A DNA stretch of 64,000 nt from Chitinophaga silvisoli (GCF_003412465.1 NZ_QTJV01000009.1:558001-622000), one strand, 5' to 3'; positions 43,158 through 53,990 are shown, numbered from the stretch's first letter. The notes: generated by a model from the sequence alone, not told the origin. Program-made: numbers and translations.

Positions 43158-46100
43158 TTAAAATTTCACATTAACACCAAACATGTACTGCCTTGTAGGA
43201 GGTGTACCCATACCAACAGTGATCGCACGCGCTACTACCGGGGTGCCTCCCGCCGTAGATCCGACTGCGTTACCATTGCCATTACCTTCCGGATCTATAC
43301 CCAGGCCATCCCGCACCAATGGTGCCCAGAGGATAAATGGATTCTGGACAGCCAGGTAAAGCCGCAATGAACTGAGCCCTATTTTACCGGTGATCTTTGA
43401 CGGGAGGTTATATCCCAGGTTGATAGACCGGACCTTTATAAATGACCCGTCCCGGTAAGACAATGTGGAGGTATATTGTAATGCATCCCTGCTGGCATCA
43501 GGCTGGGGGAAATCATTGGTGGGGTTATCGGGTGTCCAGTAATTAACTTTATATTGGTTAACGCGTCCGTTCATAAAGAATGGATAGCCGGCTGCACCAC
43601 CGTCAGCAGTCAGATAGGTAACTACCACAGTCTGCCCTATACGGCCAAAGGTCACAATGTTCAGATCGAAATTTTTGTAGGTAAACCTGTTATTGAAACC
43701 AAATACAAAATTGGGTTGAAAATTGCCTATTACCTGGCGATCCTCGGCACCAATAGTACCGTTGCCATCCACATCCTGAATTTTAATATCACCGGGGGCA
43801 GCACCATATTTAGCTGCCTGGTCTTTTTCGTTCAACTGCCAGATACCTGTTTTCTTCACGTCATAAATAACCGTCAGCGGTTGCCCTACATACCAACCAT
43901 TCCCAACGTCCTGCTTTAATCCTGGTTGCAATGCAACAATCTTTTCTCTTGCCATGGAAAAGTTAAGATCTGTACTCCAGGTAAATCCGCTACGGCTTTT
44001 TACATTCAGGCTGCTAAGCGTGATTTCCAGCCCGTGTCCCGCTGTCTTTCCCTGGTTCACAAGCACTGAATTGGCCCCACTGCTCCTGGGTAATTCCTTG
44101 CTTAAAAGTATATCTCTTGTATTGACATTATAATATTCTACCGCACCACTTATACGGTTATCAAATAAGCCAAAGTCGATGCCTAAATTGTATCCCCTTG
44201 TAGATTCCCACGTCAGCTTCGGATTAGGCAAGGTATTGATAAGATACCCTGATACATAGTTTATATTGGCTGAGGTACCTGCCCCATAATTGTAAAAATT
44301 GGAAGAAAGACTACCTATCGTTGTATAGGGAGCAATGGTCTGGTTCGAACTCACCCCCCAGCCTGCACGAAGTTTGAGGTTATTGATCCATTTTACATCA
44401 TGCATGAATGCTTCGTTGGCTATGTTCCAGCCTGCTGATAGGGCCGGATATGTAAACCACTGGTTACCGGGAGCCAGTACTGAAGCACCATCTGCACGCA
44501 CGGTAGCGGTTAACATATACCTGTCATTATAGGTATAAAAGATTCGTCCCATATAGGACAACAATCCCCTGTTACTGTAACCGGAGGGATCCGCCGTGAG
44601 TGAATTCGCTAATTGCAAATTATAGTCCTGGATGTAGTCTGCCGGCACACCTTGCCCGTTGATTTGCTGACTCTGGTTGAAATTCTTTACTACTTCATGC
44701 AATGCTGTCACCTGGATTTTATGCTTTTCTGCAAAAGTCTTTTCGTAAGTAAGTGAATTATCGACGGTATAACTCCATGTCTCGTCGTTCGACTGACTAA
44801 GGGTAGCACCTGCTGTAGTTGTATTGGTATTAAATACGGTGCCGGGTCCATTATAGTTATTGTTCATGGTCTGGATCCAGTCAAGTGCCAGGCTGGACTT
44901 CAGTTTCAATCCTTTTATGATTTCCAGCTCTCCATATACATTCGTCAATGTTCTGAACCGGCGGGTGCGGGCTTTTATCTTATCATTATTCCCAATAGAA
45001 GTGAGAGGGCTTATCTGCTGCGCATCGTTGGATTGCTGTATGGCAGGTTGAAAATTTATACTTCCATCCTCATTGTAGGGAAGGTATAGCGGGCTCAGTC
45101 TCGTCGCCGCACCCAAAGCGCTGGTGTTGATACGATTGGCCCAGCTCATTGTATTGGTGGTAGTGAGACCAACTTTTAAACGTTCACTCATTTTGTGATC
45201 AATAGCGATATGAAAAGATCCCCTGTCGAATCGCTGATCCGGTATGATACCTGTTTCCCGGAATACACCGAACCCGAAGCTGTATAGTGTGGTTTCATTG
45301 CCACCCACTACGCTCACATTATGATCTGTGCGGATAGCGGTAGTTAGTAATAGTTTTTGCCAGTCAGTATTTACACCTTTGGCCAGGTTCTCCTGCTCGA
45401 TGGGTGTTAGTGCATTGGGATTGGGATTATTGGGATTAGGCTGGCCCTGCCTGGCTGCATCCTTGAAGGCGGCATATTCCTGTCCGCTAAACAGTTTATA
45501 GGTATTCATAGCCTCCGACATGCCTATATAACCATCGTAACTGGTAACAGGTTTCCCCAGACGGCCTCTCCTTGTCGTAATGATAATCACCCCACCTGAT
45601 CCACGGGAACCGTAAATGGCAGTAGCAGAAGCATCTTTCAGCACATCGATCGTACTGATATCATTAGGATTGATATCATTTATACTACCGCCGGAAAGTG
45701 GTATACCATCTACTACCACCAGGGGGCCATTCTGCGCATTATTAGCTGAAGCACCTGATGCCAGGGAGCGGTTTCCCCTGATCCTTATTTCACCGCCGGT
45801 GCCTATACTGGAACCATTGTTCACAATGTCAATCCCGGCCGCCCTTCCCTGAAGCTGGTTATATACGTTTGGACTCCCCAATTCCCGGAGTGTCTCTCCT
45901 TTTACAGATACCGTAGCCCCCGTTACATCCTTCTTTTTTGCCGTTCCATATCCAATTACCACCACCTGTTCCAGGTCGCTGACCGTGGGTTTCATCGAAA
46001 CATTGATAGTTGTCTGCCGGTTCACATTTACCTCCCGGTTCATAAATCCTACTGAAGTAATGATTAAGATAGCGGTAGCAGGAGTGTTGATTTTATAATA

Positions 46101-46325
46101 CCCTTCATCGTTACTGAGCACCCCCAATTTTGTGCCTTTCACCTGGATGCTGGCTCCGGGAATTACGTTGCCATCTTCGGCGGTAACGCGGCCGCTGACG
46201 GTAATTTGTTGTCCTACCCCATAAGAAGTGCCGCAAAAGAAAATAAATAACAGCATCGTTATCCTCAACAGCAGGCTGAATGAGGGCGACATCTTCTGCA
46301 AGTGATGTGTAAAAGAAAAATTCAT
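43158..46325 (-). CDS. SusC/RagA TonB-dependent transporter (xylan locus)
   Basis: 1055 residues from the ATG at 46325; the longer reading places an implausible leader before the signal peptide. A CarboxypepD_reg-like domain (TVSGRVTAEDGNVIPGASIQVKG), a TonB box-like EQVVVIGYG, the plug (GRAAGIDIVNNG, SIDVLKDASATAIYGSRGSGGVIIITT) and a 22-strand barrel follow in order. The C-terminus ends in an aromatic strand (YMFGVNVKF), as outer-membrane barrels do. It imports xylo-oligosaccharides captured by its SusD partner. Confidence 0.95.
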   Translation of the reverse strand: MNFSFTHHLQKMSPSFSLLLRITMLLFIFFCGTSYGVGQQITVSGRVTAEDGNVIPGASIQVKGTKLGVLSNDEGYYKINTPATAILIITSVGFMNREVNVNRQTTINVSMKPTVSDLEQVVVIGYGTAKKKDVTGATVSVKGETLRELGSPNVYNQLQGRAAGIDIVNNGSSIGTGGEIRIRGNRSLASGASANNAQNGPLVVVDGIPLSGGSINDINPNDISTIDVLKDASATAIYGSRGSGGVIIITTRRGRLGKPVTSYDGYIGMSEAMNTYKLFSGQEYAAFKDAARQGQPNPNNPNPNALTPIEQENLAKGVNTDWQKLLLTTAIRTDHNVSVVGGNETTLYSFGFGVFRETGIIPDQRFDRGSFHIAIDHKMSERLKVGLTTTNTMSWANRINTSALGAATRLSPLYLPYNEDGSINFQPAIQQSNDAQQISPLTSIGNNDKIKARTRRFRTLTNVYGELEIIKGLKLKSSLALDWIQTMNNNYNGPGTVFNTNTTTAGATLSQSNDETWSYTVDNSLTYEKTFAEKHKIQVTALHEVVKNFNQSQQINGQGVPADYIQDYNLQLANSLTADPSGYSNRGLLSYMGRIFYTYNDRYMLTATVRADGASVLAPGNQWFTYPALSAGWNIANEAFMHDVKWINNLKLRAGWGVSSNQTIAPYTTIGSLSSNFYNYGAGTSANINYVSGYLINTLPNPKLTWESTRGYNLGIDFGLFDNRISGAVEYYNVNTRDILLSKELPRSSGANSVLVNQGKTAGHGLEITLSSLNVKSRSGFTWSTDLNFSMAREKIVALQPGLKQDVGNGWYVGQPLTVIYDVKKTGIWQLNEKDQAAKYGAAPGDIKIQDVDGNGTIGAEDRQVIGNFQPNFVFGFNNRFTYKNFDLNIVTFGRIGQTVVVTYLTADGGAAGYPFFMNGRVNQYKVNYWTPDNPTNDFPQPDASRDALQYTSTLSYRDGSFIKVRSINLGYNLPSKITGKIGLSSLRLYLAVQNPFILWAPLVRDGLGIDPEGNGNGNAVGSTAGGTPVVARAITVGMGTPPTRQYMFGVNVKF

Positions 46326-46546
46326 AATCGTGGTTTTATTCAGTTTTTCTAAAAAATGGAATCCCCGCCCTGTATGCTGAGGGCACAGGGATCCTGATGC
46401 CATAAAAGGCATATTAAAATCTGTTCTACTGTCGTAGCAGGGAATAGGTTGATATTGCCATCAGTACCAGGTGTTTTCCTGATGGAAGGCTTTACTTCAT
46501 CACATCGGTGCTTTACATGTCAGGGCTACAGTTGTATCAGTTGTCG

Positions 46547-47674
46547 TTATTTTGTTCCAGTACCGGGTTGAAGCGCTACTACTTTATTAAAAGCCATTTT
46601 TGGATTAAATTGTCTGTCAAACAACAAGGGATAATTTGTTCTGCCAGGCACCGGCCAGTTATTTAACCAGGAATCGCCATCATTGACACCCCAGAAGGTG
46701 ACCCGGCTTATCTTATCTTTGTGCTTCAGGAAAAGCCGGAATAAGTTCTCATAATCCCCGGCCAGTTGTTCTTGTATACTGTCAGGCAGAGAACCGGCAT
46801 AGGGGTTCAGCACACTGTTATACGCTTTCTGCTGGTTAACGTCTGCCCCTTCTACACCTTTGGGATCTGGCAACACACTGATGTCCAGTTCTGTGAACAT
46901 TACATCAATTCCCAAAGCAGAGAATTCCAGGATGCTCTCTTCAATTTCTTTTAAAGGTACCTTGCCCAGGTGCCAGTGCCCCTGTATACCTACACCATCT
47001 ATACGGGTGCCCGCTGCCTGTATTTTCCGGATGAGCGCTACCGCTCCTGCACGTTTTTTGGGCTGTTCTATGTTGTAATCGTTATAGTATAATTTTGTAT
47101 GCGTGGCAGCCTTCCCCGCAAGTTGAAATGCCTCCACAACATAATCATCGCCAAGGTATTTCAGGAATAAGGATTTTCGCATCGTACCGTCCTCATTAAG
47201 GGCTTCATTCACTACATCCCAGGAATACACCTTCCCGTCATACCGGGAAGCAATAACACTGATATGGTCTTTAAAGAACTGATGCAGCGAATCCTTGTCA
47301 CGCATCTGCAATACAAAGGCGGGTAACTGGCTATGCCATATCAGCGTATGCGCATTCACCTGCATATGGTGCTGCTGAGCATAAGAGATGATCTTATCTG
47401 CCTCTGCAAAATTATACCGGTCCCATTCCGGGTGAATCAACGCAGCCTTCATGTCATTTTCCGGTGTGAGGGTATTAAACTGCCCGGATATAAATGCAGT
47501 TGCCATGGGATCAGTCTCATTTATCTGGTGCCTGTTAAGGGCCGCACCCACCATAAAATCCTCTTTAAAAACGGTTTTCAGAGAAGGGATTTTGCCCGTA
47601 GAAAATGGGCTGTTACTACCTGTACAAATGCAACAGATAAATACTATAAGGACAAAGGAAATTATTTTATCCAT
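46547..47674 (-). CDS. GH10 endo-beta-1,4-xylanase
   Basis: 375 residues with an N-terminal hydrophobic signal (ISFVLIVFICCICTGS), possibly lipidated. The GH10 barrel is complete: LTPENDMKAALIHPEWDRYNF, AHTLIWHSQLP, acid/base E157 in WDVVNEAL, nucleophile E262 in FTELDISVL, and VTFWGVNDGDSWL. It should cleave the xylan backbone. It is 221 bp upstream of susC and 252 bp downstream of the regulator on the same strand, so it may be its own transcription unit within the locus. Confidence 0.95.
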   Translation of the reverse strand: MDKIISFVLIVFICCICTGSNSPFSTGKIPSLKTVFKEDFMVGAALNRHQINETDPMATAFISGQFNTLTPENDMKAALIHPEWDRYNFAEADKIISYAQQHHMQVNAHTLIWHSQLPAFVLQMRDKDSLHQFFKDHISVIASRYDGKVYSWDVVNEALNEDGTMRKSLFLKYLGDDYVVEAFQLAGKAATHTKLYYNDYNIEQPKKRAGAVALIRKIQAAGTRIDGVGIQGHWHLGKVPLKEIEESILEFSALGIDVMFTELDISVLPDPKGVEGADVNQQKAYNSVLNPYAGSLPDSIQEQLAGDYENLFRLFLKHKDKISRVTFWGVNDGDSWLNNWPVPGRTNYPLLFDRQFNPKMAFNKVVALQPGTGTK

Positions 47675-47926
47675 AATGCCTGACTTTTAAGGTAGGGCGC
47701 TACTCATGTCTATGCCAGCAGTGCCAGCAGACAGGGGAGGTAACCAGGTAGCATCCTGCCAGATTTATTTGCTTTACTGGTCGTGGAAATCACTGGAGCG
47801 AATCTAGGATGACTGGCGCAGTATCAATAGCTTATTTGTTAAAATGAATAGCACAAATGTTTAAAGGTGCAATCATTGTCTCCTAAACAACACTTAATGC
47901 ATAATATTAAATTTCATATATCGGCA

Positions 47927-50900
47927 TTAAACTGACCTTTTCTTTTGGGCCTGGTATTCCGAAGGTAGCTGGTTAAATTTGGCTTTAAAAGCCCGGGCAA
48001 AATAATTAGGAGTAGAAAATCCAACAGCGTAACCAATCTGGGCAATTTTCATATCGCTGGTCTCCAGCAGGCAAGCCGCCTTATTTAGTTTTATAGAACG
48101 GATAAATTCAACCGGCGTTTCTCCGGTCAGCTGCACGACTTTATTATACAGGGAAGCCCTGCTCATAAAAAGATGCCTGCTTAATTCTTCCACGGTCAGA
48201 CTGTCGTCGTTAATATTGTTTTCTATATACTGGGTTACTTTTACCAGGAACTTCTCATCTGCAGATTCGACATCGTCAACAGAAACCATGACATCTAACT
48301 GCCGTCTGTAGGTGTCTTTCAGACGTTTATTCAGTAATACCAGGTTCCTGATCCGGATATTTAATATATCAATATTAAAAGGCTTGGTAAGGTAGTCGCT
48401 GGCACCCGTTTCCAATCCTTTGATATGAAATGCATCCCCTGCAAGTGCAGTCAGGAGAATGACAGGGATATGGCTGGTTCTTTTATCGAACCTGACCTTC
48501 CGGCTCAACTGTATACCATCCATATAAGGCATATTGATGTCACTCACAATGACCTGTGGATGTGCTGACAGCGCTTTCTGCCACCCTTCTCTCCCATCTG
48601 CCGCCTCCACGACCTTATAAAATGGCTGCAGGTTGTCTTTCAGGTAATAACGGAAGTCTTTGTTGTCCTCCACCAGCAAAACAGTTAGTTTATCTGCAGC
48701 AGCCACTTCAGCATGCCGGCGGGATACAGGTCGGGTTTCTTCCGGGCTTGCCGGTTCACCGGGTATTTCTATATTCGGGAGTACTGGCTCTTCCATTTTT
48801 TCCAATGGTAAGAGCACGGTAAATGTGCTGCCTTTTCCGGGGATGCTCTCCACATTTATTAAGCCGCCATGCATTTTCACAAATTCAGCAGTTATAGAGA
48901 GCCCAATTCCACTCCCCTGGTTGAGAATAGCGGGATTCTCATCACCCTGGTAGAAGCGGTTAAAGATCTTTTCCTGCACTTCCGGTTTCATACCTACCCC
49001 AGTATCCGCCACCTTTATGATGATACCTCCATCGGGGTCCGCATCTACAGCCAGCGATATAGCACCCTCCTTCGGTGTAAACTTAAATGCATTGGAAAGC
49101 AGGTTAAACAACACCCGTTCCAGCTTATCCCTGTCAAAAGCGGTATAATAGCGGGAAATGGAGCTTGTAAACAGGAAGCTGATCTGCCTGTGCTCGGAGA
49201 TATCTTTGAAGAGTTCTATTACTTCGGCTATAAAAGATATGATGTCCGCCCTGCTAAGGTCCAGTTTTGTTTCCTGCTCCTCCAGTTTTCGAAAATCCAA
49301 AAGCTGGTTTACCATGTTCAACAGTCTGCGTGCATTCCGTTTCACCAGGTTCAGTTGCTTCAGTTTTTCGGGAGCGGTTTCGTTATGGATGAGTTTATCC
49401 ACCGGCCCTACAATGAGAGACACGGGTGTACGGAATTCGTGGCTCAGGTTCATCAGGTATTTGATCTTCACCTGTTCAAATTCACGTTGCCTTTCCGCTT
49501 CTTTTCGGTCCATTTCTATTGCCTGCCTGACCTGCAGCCTTTCCTGCTCCAGCGCAAACCGGGATTTCAGTCTGCGGATAGCGCGGTATCTCAGCCCCCA
49601 CAAAAGGACAACGGCTGCTAACAAATAAAAAATGTAAGCATAGATGGTCAACCAGAAAGGTGGTCTTATGATAACATTGATGACAGCTTCTTCCGTATGC
49701 CATGCTCCATCGTCACAACTGGCCCTTACCCTGAACACATATTTACCTGGCCTTAAATTAGAAAACACAGCCATTCGTGATGTGCCTATATCATTCCAAC
49801 CTTTATCAAATCCCTGCAGCATATAGGAATACCTGCTCTCCTGCGGAGCAGTATAATTCAAGGTGGCAAAATTGATAGTAAAGTGTTGTTTATAATCCAG
49901 CCGGATACAATCAGCTAAGGAAATATGTGATTGGATAGCAGCATGTTCCCCGGGAATCACGGAAATGTTGCCTATTTTGAGATCAGTCAATACAATGCGG
50001 GGAACAATTCTATTATAATTCAGCTGCCTTGGAATGAAGTAATTAAAGCCTTCCAGTCCACCGAAAAAAAGTTCGCCCTTCTCCGTCTTTAAACCGGCTC
50101 CCAGGCAAAAAGTACTACGCTGCAACCCATTATATTGATAATAATTCTTAAAGGTGCTGGTCGAAGGATCAAAACTACTGATCCCCTTATTACTGCTTAC
50201 CCACACCTTTCCGGCATCATCTTCAAGGATCTTATAGATGACCGCGTTGGATAGTCCTTCCTGTTCTGCGTAACGTTGAAATTTCCCGGTTTTCGGATCA
50301 AAAAGGCACAAGCCGGCACTGTGAATACCTACCCAGATTCTGCCGCTTTGTCCGGCGCAGATGGTTTGAACGTTATTAGCAGGAAGCTCACTGTTTTTGG
50401 TGGTAAAAGTCCTGATTATTTTGCCTGATGCATCCAGCATGATTATACCTGCTCCAATGGTACCAATCCAGATATTGCCGGCTTTATCTTCTTCTATGGT
50501 TCTGATAAACCCCTTGTTTAAAACCGTAATGCTGTCCTTATTGTAGCAGATCACCCGATCAAAACGCCTGAACACACCAGATACCGGATCATAAACGTTC
50601 ACTCCATTCCCGTTCGTTCCAATCCAGATATTTCCACGCCTGTCCTTTTTCAGACAAAAAATATCGTTGCCCGAAGGCTGACTGGCACTGTCTCCTTTTA
50701 AATAATGATGCACCTTTCCCGTTTGCATATTCAGTGTGTATATACCATGCATAAAAGTACCTATCCAGAGCAGGCCGTCGGCATGCTCGAGAGAAAGTAC
50801 AGCCGGAGGTTTGATGTCCTGGTAGAAGCGTGGATGGCTGAACAGGCCGGTGTTCCTGTGAAACAGGTTAATGCCACCACCATCTGTGCCTACATAGATA

Positions 50901-52015
50901 TCGCCATTAGCGTCTTCGGAGAAAGAGGTAACAATGGGAGCCGTCAATCCTTGTGGGTCGAAGGGGTTGCTTTCCCTGAGATTAAAAAAAGCCAGGTTCC
51001 TGTCGTATTTACTAATACCACCCTGGTATGTGCCGACCCAGTAAATACCATTGTTATCGATGTATATACTCCGCACTGATTTGCCCTGTAAACTATAACG
51101 GTTTCTGACATCATGTTCTATCCGCTGCGAGGTCTTCTTTTGCAGGTCGAAAATGTTCAATCCTTCCTCGGTTCCTACCCAGATCCTGTTTGCATTTTCC
51201 GCTGCCAAAGACCAGATGCAGTTGCTGCTCAGGGATTTCTTTTGCGTGTTGCTATGCTGATAAGTTCGGAAATGCCTGCCATCGGGAAGCAGCATAGACA
51301 AACCATGATCTTCTGTGCCGATCCACAGGTTGCCATTATGGTCTTCGGTCATCACTTTTATGGAATTGCCTGGTAAAGAAAGGGAGTCCGCCTCTTCGTG
51401 GCTAAAGTGCTTAAAGTTGTCAGCTCGTGGCTGGTACAGGTAGAGCCCTGCATTGCCCCCGATCCATAGCCGGTGCCTGCTATCTTCGAGTATACAGGTG
51501 ATAATGTTTGATGCCAGTGAGCCTGGCTTGTCAGGATCCGCCATATAACGGACCACCTTACCGGTTCGCGGGTTCAACCTGAACAAACCGATGTAAGTTC
51601 CGATCCACACCTGCCCGGTATGATCACAGAATAGGGTTCGTGCCGTGTTATTGAATGTAAATTTGTAATTGATAAAGGCATCTTTCCTGCGATTATAGCA
51701 GGATAAGGTGTTATTGGTACCTATCCATAAATTGCCTGTACGATCCTCGTGCAATGCGAGTATCGAATTACCTCCCAAACTGGTTGAATCCCCTTCTTTA
51801 TGCCTGTAAACAGAGAACGTAAGACCATCAAACCGATTCAGCCCATCATCTGTTCCAAACCACATGAAGCCATATTTATCTTTCAGAATAGTATTTACTG
51901 TGTTGGAAGACAAACCATTACTGGTTGTAAAGTTCACAAAGTTGAGGTCACTCTGTTGCGAAATAGCTACCTGTGGAACAAACAACAGGCATAATATATA
52001 TAATATATATTTCAC
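47927..52015 (-). CDS. hybrid two-component sensor/AraC regulator of the xylan locus
   Basis: 1362 residues, typical of the HTCS family. The start is GTG at 52015; no in-frame ATG precedes the signal peptide (ILYILCLLFVPQVAIS). Periplasmic propellers (about 25-690) carry repeated Reg_prop motifs such as GNLWIGTEDHGL and GKVWVSSNKGIS; a Y_Y_Y domain (about 700-780) and one membrane helix (about 785-810) follow. Then HisKA (H859, LSHEFRTPV), HATPase, receiver (D1159, VIVSDINMPYMDG) and a C-terminal AraC domain (about 1240-1355). It should sense a xylo-oligosaccharide in the periplasm and activate the operon downstream. Confidence 0.95.
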   Translation of the reverse strand: MKYILYILCLLFVPQVAISQQSDLNFVNFTTSNGLSSNTVNTILKDKYGFMWFGTDDGLNRFDGLTFSVYRHKEGDSTSLGGNSILALHEDRTGNLWIGTNNTLSCYNRRKDAFINYKFTFNNTARTLFCDHTGQVWIGTYIGLFRLNPRTGKVVRYMADPDKPGSLASNIITCILEDSRHRLWIGGNAGLYLYQPRADNFKHFSHEEADSLSLPGNSIKVMTEDHNGNLWIGTEDHGLSMLLPDGRHFRTYQHSNTQKKSLSSNCIWSLAAENANRIWVGTEEGLNIFDLQKKTSQRIEHDVRNRYSLQGKSVRSIYIDNNGIYWVGTYQGGISKYDRNLAFFNLRESNPFDPQGLTAPIVTSFSEDANGDIYVGTDGGGINLFHRNTGLFSHPRFYQDIKPPAVLSLEHADGLLWIGTFMHGIYTLNMQTGKVHHYLKGDSASQPSGNDIFCLKKDRRGNIWIGTNGNGVNVYDPVSGVFRRFDRVICYNKDSITVLNKGFIRTIEEDKAGNIWIGTIGAGIIMLDASGKIIRTFTTKNSELPANNVQTICAGQSGRIWVGIHSAGLCLFDPKTGKFQRYAEQEGLSNAVIYKILEDDAGKVWVSSNKGISSFDPSTSTFKNYYQYNGLQRSTFCLGAGLKTEKGELFFGGLEGFNYFIPRQLNYNRIVPRIVLTDLKIGNISVIPGEHAAIQSHISLADCIRLDYKQHFTINFATLNYTAPQESRYSYMLQGFDKGWNDIGTSRMAVFSNLRPGKYVFRVRASCDDGAWHTEEAVINVIIRPPFWLTIYAYIFYLLAAVVLLWGLRYRAIRRLKSRFALEQERLQVRQAIEMDRKEAERQREFEQVKIKYLMNLSHEFRTPVSLIVGPVDKLIHNETAPEKLKQLNLVKRNARRLLNMVNQLLDFRKLEEQETKLDLSRADIISFIAEVIELFKDISEHRQISFLFTSSISRYYTAFDRDKLERVLFNLLSNAFKFTPKEGAISLAVDADPDGGIIIKVADTGVGMKPEVQEKIFNRFYQGDENPAILNQGSGIGLSITAEFVKMHGGLINVESIPGKGSTFTVLLPLEKMEEPVLPNIEIPGEPASPEETRPVSRRHAEVAAADKLTVLLVEDNKDFRYYLKDNLQPFYKVVEAADGREGWQKALSAHPQVIVSDINMPYMDGIQLSRKVRFDKRTSHIPVILLTALAGDAFHIKGLETGASDYLTKPFNIDILNIRIRNLVLLNKRLKDTYRRQLDVMVSVDDVESADEKFLVKVTQYIENNINDDSLTVEELSRHLFMSRASLYNKVVQLTGETPVEFIRSIKLNKAACLLETSDMKIAQIGYAVGFSTPNYFARAFKAKFNQLPSEYQAQKKRSV

Positions 52016-52187
52016 AATAACATGGAATTAAAAGGTCTCTGATAGATTAACAGGTAAAGTGTATCATTGACAATTTAACGAATTTAATGGCATGATGGCA
52101 TAGGATAGAATATTTTTTATGCTGATTTCAATGCAGTGGGTTAAAACAACTGATTTGTCACTATAGGTATATAATAGATGAATATTT

Positions 52188-53990
52188 CTAATCCAGGTAA
52201 TATCCTAACTTTTTCAATCGCTCCAGTACCTCTCCTTTCGTTCTGTCAAAATATACTGTGAGCCTGCTCACCGGCATCCCTTTTTCAAACATAATCTTCA
52301 ACTCCTCATCCTGCCTCGACGTCCAGGGTTTGCCTGCTGCTTTCATGGCCTCCCGTTTTTTAATAAAGGTTTTGGCTTTATTATCTTCCGGCGTATGCTT
52401 GTTTAACCGTCTCAATGAAGACGACTTGATATTGTTATAAGGATTCCCCTCTGCCTTCACCTTCAGTACATTGATATACGGTGAACCAGGAAAGCCTGCC
52501 GGTACCAGGGTTTCCGGAATATTTAATTGTCCCTTGGTTCTTGTCACTGCCACATACAACAGGTTCACTTCTTCTATTAACCTGTCTACATCCGCCTCTT
52601 CTTTTTTATTCAATTCCTTCAGCTTCTCTTCTGCAATGAAATCGTTCACCAGGTACACGGTATCGTATTCCATGCCCTTGGCCCTATGTACGGTAGAAAA
52701 CACCATCTCTGCCTTATGCCGCTGATCATCGGCCACATGCAAAGCTTTCAGTTTCTTCATTATTCCGAAGATCTCATTGCCATATTCTTTCACAATTTCG
52801 ACCATGGTACCCAGCTGTACATCTTCCGTCTTTTCTATATACTCTTCCAGTTCTTCCATGTTCCTCATCGACTTCACCACCTTATCATTCACCCTGTCGA
52901 TATTGCCGTTTTGCAGGTTCAATACATCGTAGAGTGAAGTACCATCATCTGCATAGGTATAAGAATTGATATTGCCCTCGAAGTAAATATGCTTCACCTT
53001 CGGATGATCTGTAATGAAATCTATCGCGTTCAACAATAAGCCCAGGTTCGTTCTTGCGATTGTAGCTGTCAGCTTGCCCGGCTTTACAGGTGTAGGTCTG
53101 CCGAAAATGGTCACTTTTTTGGTTTCTGCCAGGTGATTTTTCCAGAACAGGATCTCCGATGCCAGGTTTGCAACATCCTGCACATACCTGAAGCTTGTAG
53201 ATAAACGTAGCAGGTCGAAATTGGCTTTCTCGAGTGAGTTTACCGCATGCCGCCAGCCATAAATCTGCTGGTGCACATCACCGACTATCACCTTTGTGCC
53301 CTCCTGTTTCAGGATCACATCCAGCATCACCCCAGAGGCATCCTGTGCCTCATCAAAAAGGATATAGTCGTAATAAAGTGTAGGATTGACCAGCTGAAAT
53401 TTCTTCAAATAAAAATCGTGTGTGATTTCTATTTCACCGGTATTCATTTTATTCAACATGGCCCTGGTGCCATTCTCAATGATTGTATAAAACTTGGTAA
53501 CAAAATCTATCGCTTCCTTGTCGGTCAGTGTTTCCAGGTAATTGAGTTCCACCACCTTAATCGTACTGCTATTGCAATAGTAAGACAGGAATTTGTTGAT
53601 ATGCGTGGCTATTACATACTCACTATGCTTGTCCCCATTCCCTTTCAGTCGCAGCAGGTCTACAATCTCCCCGTTCTTATAGCCTTGTCCCCTTACCTTG
53701 TAATTGTATTGGAACACAATCTGCTTGTATGCCAATGAATGCGCTGTTTCTACCCGTACATTTGACAGCCCTTTTGCTTCAAATTTACGCGTTGCCTCCA
53801 GTCTTACTGATTTATTGAATGCCAGGTAGAGTATGGATGGGTTACCAGGCCTGGATGCGGCATACTCTACAATAGTCGTAGTTTTACCGGATCCTGCAAT
53901 GGCATTGATCCGGACACTCCCTTTTGACTGAATAACCGCAATTTGCTCCTTAGTTAATTTTACCGAAGAATAGCCATTCCTTTGTTCCAT
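52188..53990 (-). CDS. UvrD/FBH1-like superfamily 1 helicase with C-terminal Myb/SANT-like domain
   Basis: 600 residues. Motif I AGSGKTTTI (K36), motif II DEAQD (D213), motif III-IV area GDVHQQIYGWR, motif V STVHRAKGMEYD and motif VI LLYVAVTRTK are intact, so it should unwind DNA 3' to 5' with ATP. The QQIYGWR and FNKSVRLEATRKF segments are like FBH1, a eukaryotic-type recombination helicase with bacterial homologues, rather than UvrD or PcrA (about 720 residues). The last 45 residues (PWTSRQDEELKIMFEKG, then LERLKKLG) look like a Myb/SANT-type helical DNA-binding unit. It is a single gene between two sugar loci. Confidence 0.85.
   Translation of the reverse strand: MEQRNGYSSVKLTKEQIAVIQSKGSVRINAIAGSGKTTTIVEYAASRPGNPSILYLAFNKSVRLEATRKFEAKGLSNVRVETAHSLAYKQIVFQYNYKVRGQGYKNGEIVDLLRLKGNGDKHSEYVIATHINKFLSYYCNSSTIKVVELNYLETLTDKEAIDFVTKFYTIIENGTRAMLNKMNTGEIEITHDFYLKKFQLVNPTLYYDYILFDEAQDASGVMLDVILKQEGTKVIVGDVHQQIYGWRHAVNSLEKANFDLLRLSTSFRYVQDVANLASEILFWKNHLAETKKVTIFGRPTPVKPGKLTATIARTNLGLLLNAIDFITDHPKVKHIYFEGNINSYTYADDGTSLYDVLNLQNGNIDRVNDKVVKSMRNMEELEEYIEKTEDVQLGTMVEIVKEYGNEIFGIMKKLKALHVADDQRHKAEMVFSTVHRAKGMEYDTVYLVNDFIAEEKLKELNKKEEADVDRLIEEVNLLYVAVTRTKGQLNIPETLVPAGFPGSPYINVLKVKAEGNPYNNIKSSSLRRLNKHTPEDNKAKTFIKKREAMKAAGKPWTSRQDEELKIMFEKGMPVSRLTVYFDRTKGEVLERLKKLGYYLD

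Noticed and set aside
46326..46412. 29-residue extension of the xylan-locus SusC
   Set aside because: It precedes the signal peptide, has no start site support and is not part of SusC proteins.
50705..51079. 124-codon plus-strand frame inside the hybrid regulator gene
   Set aside because: Antisense shadow of the propeller repeats with no signal or motif; the same holds for many frames at 48.5-52 kb.
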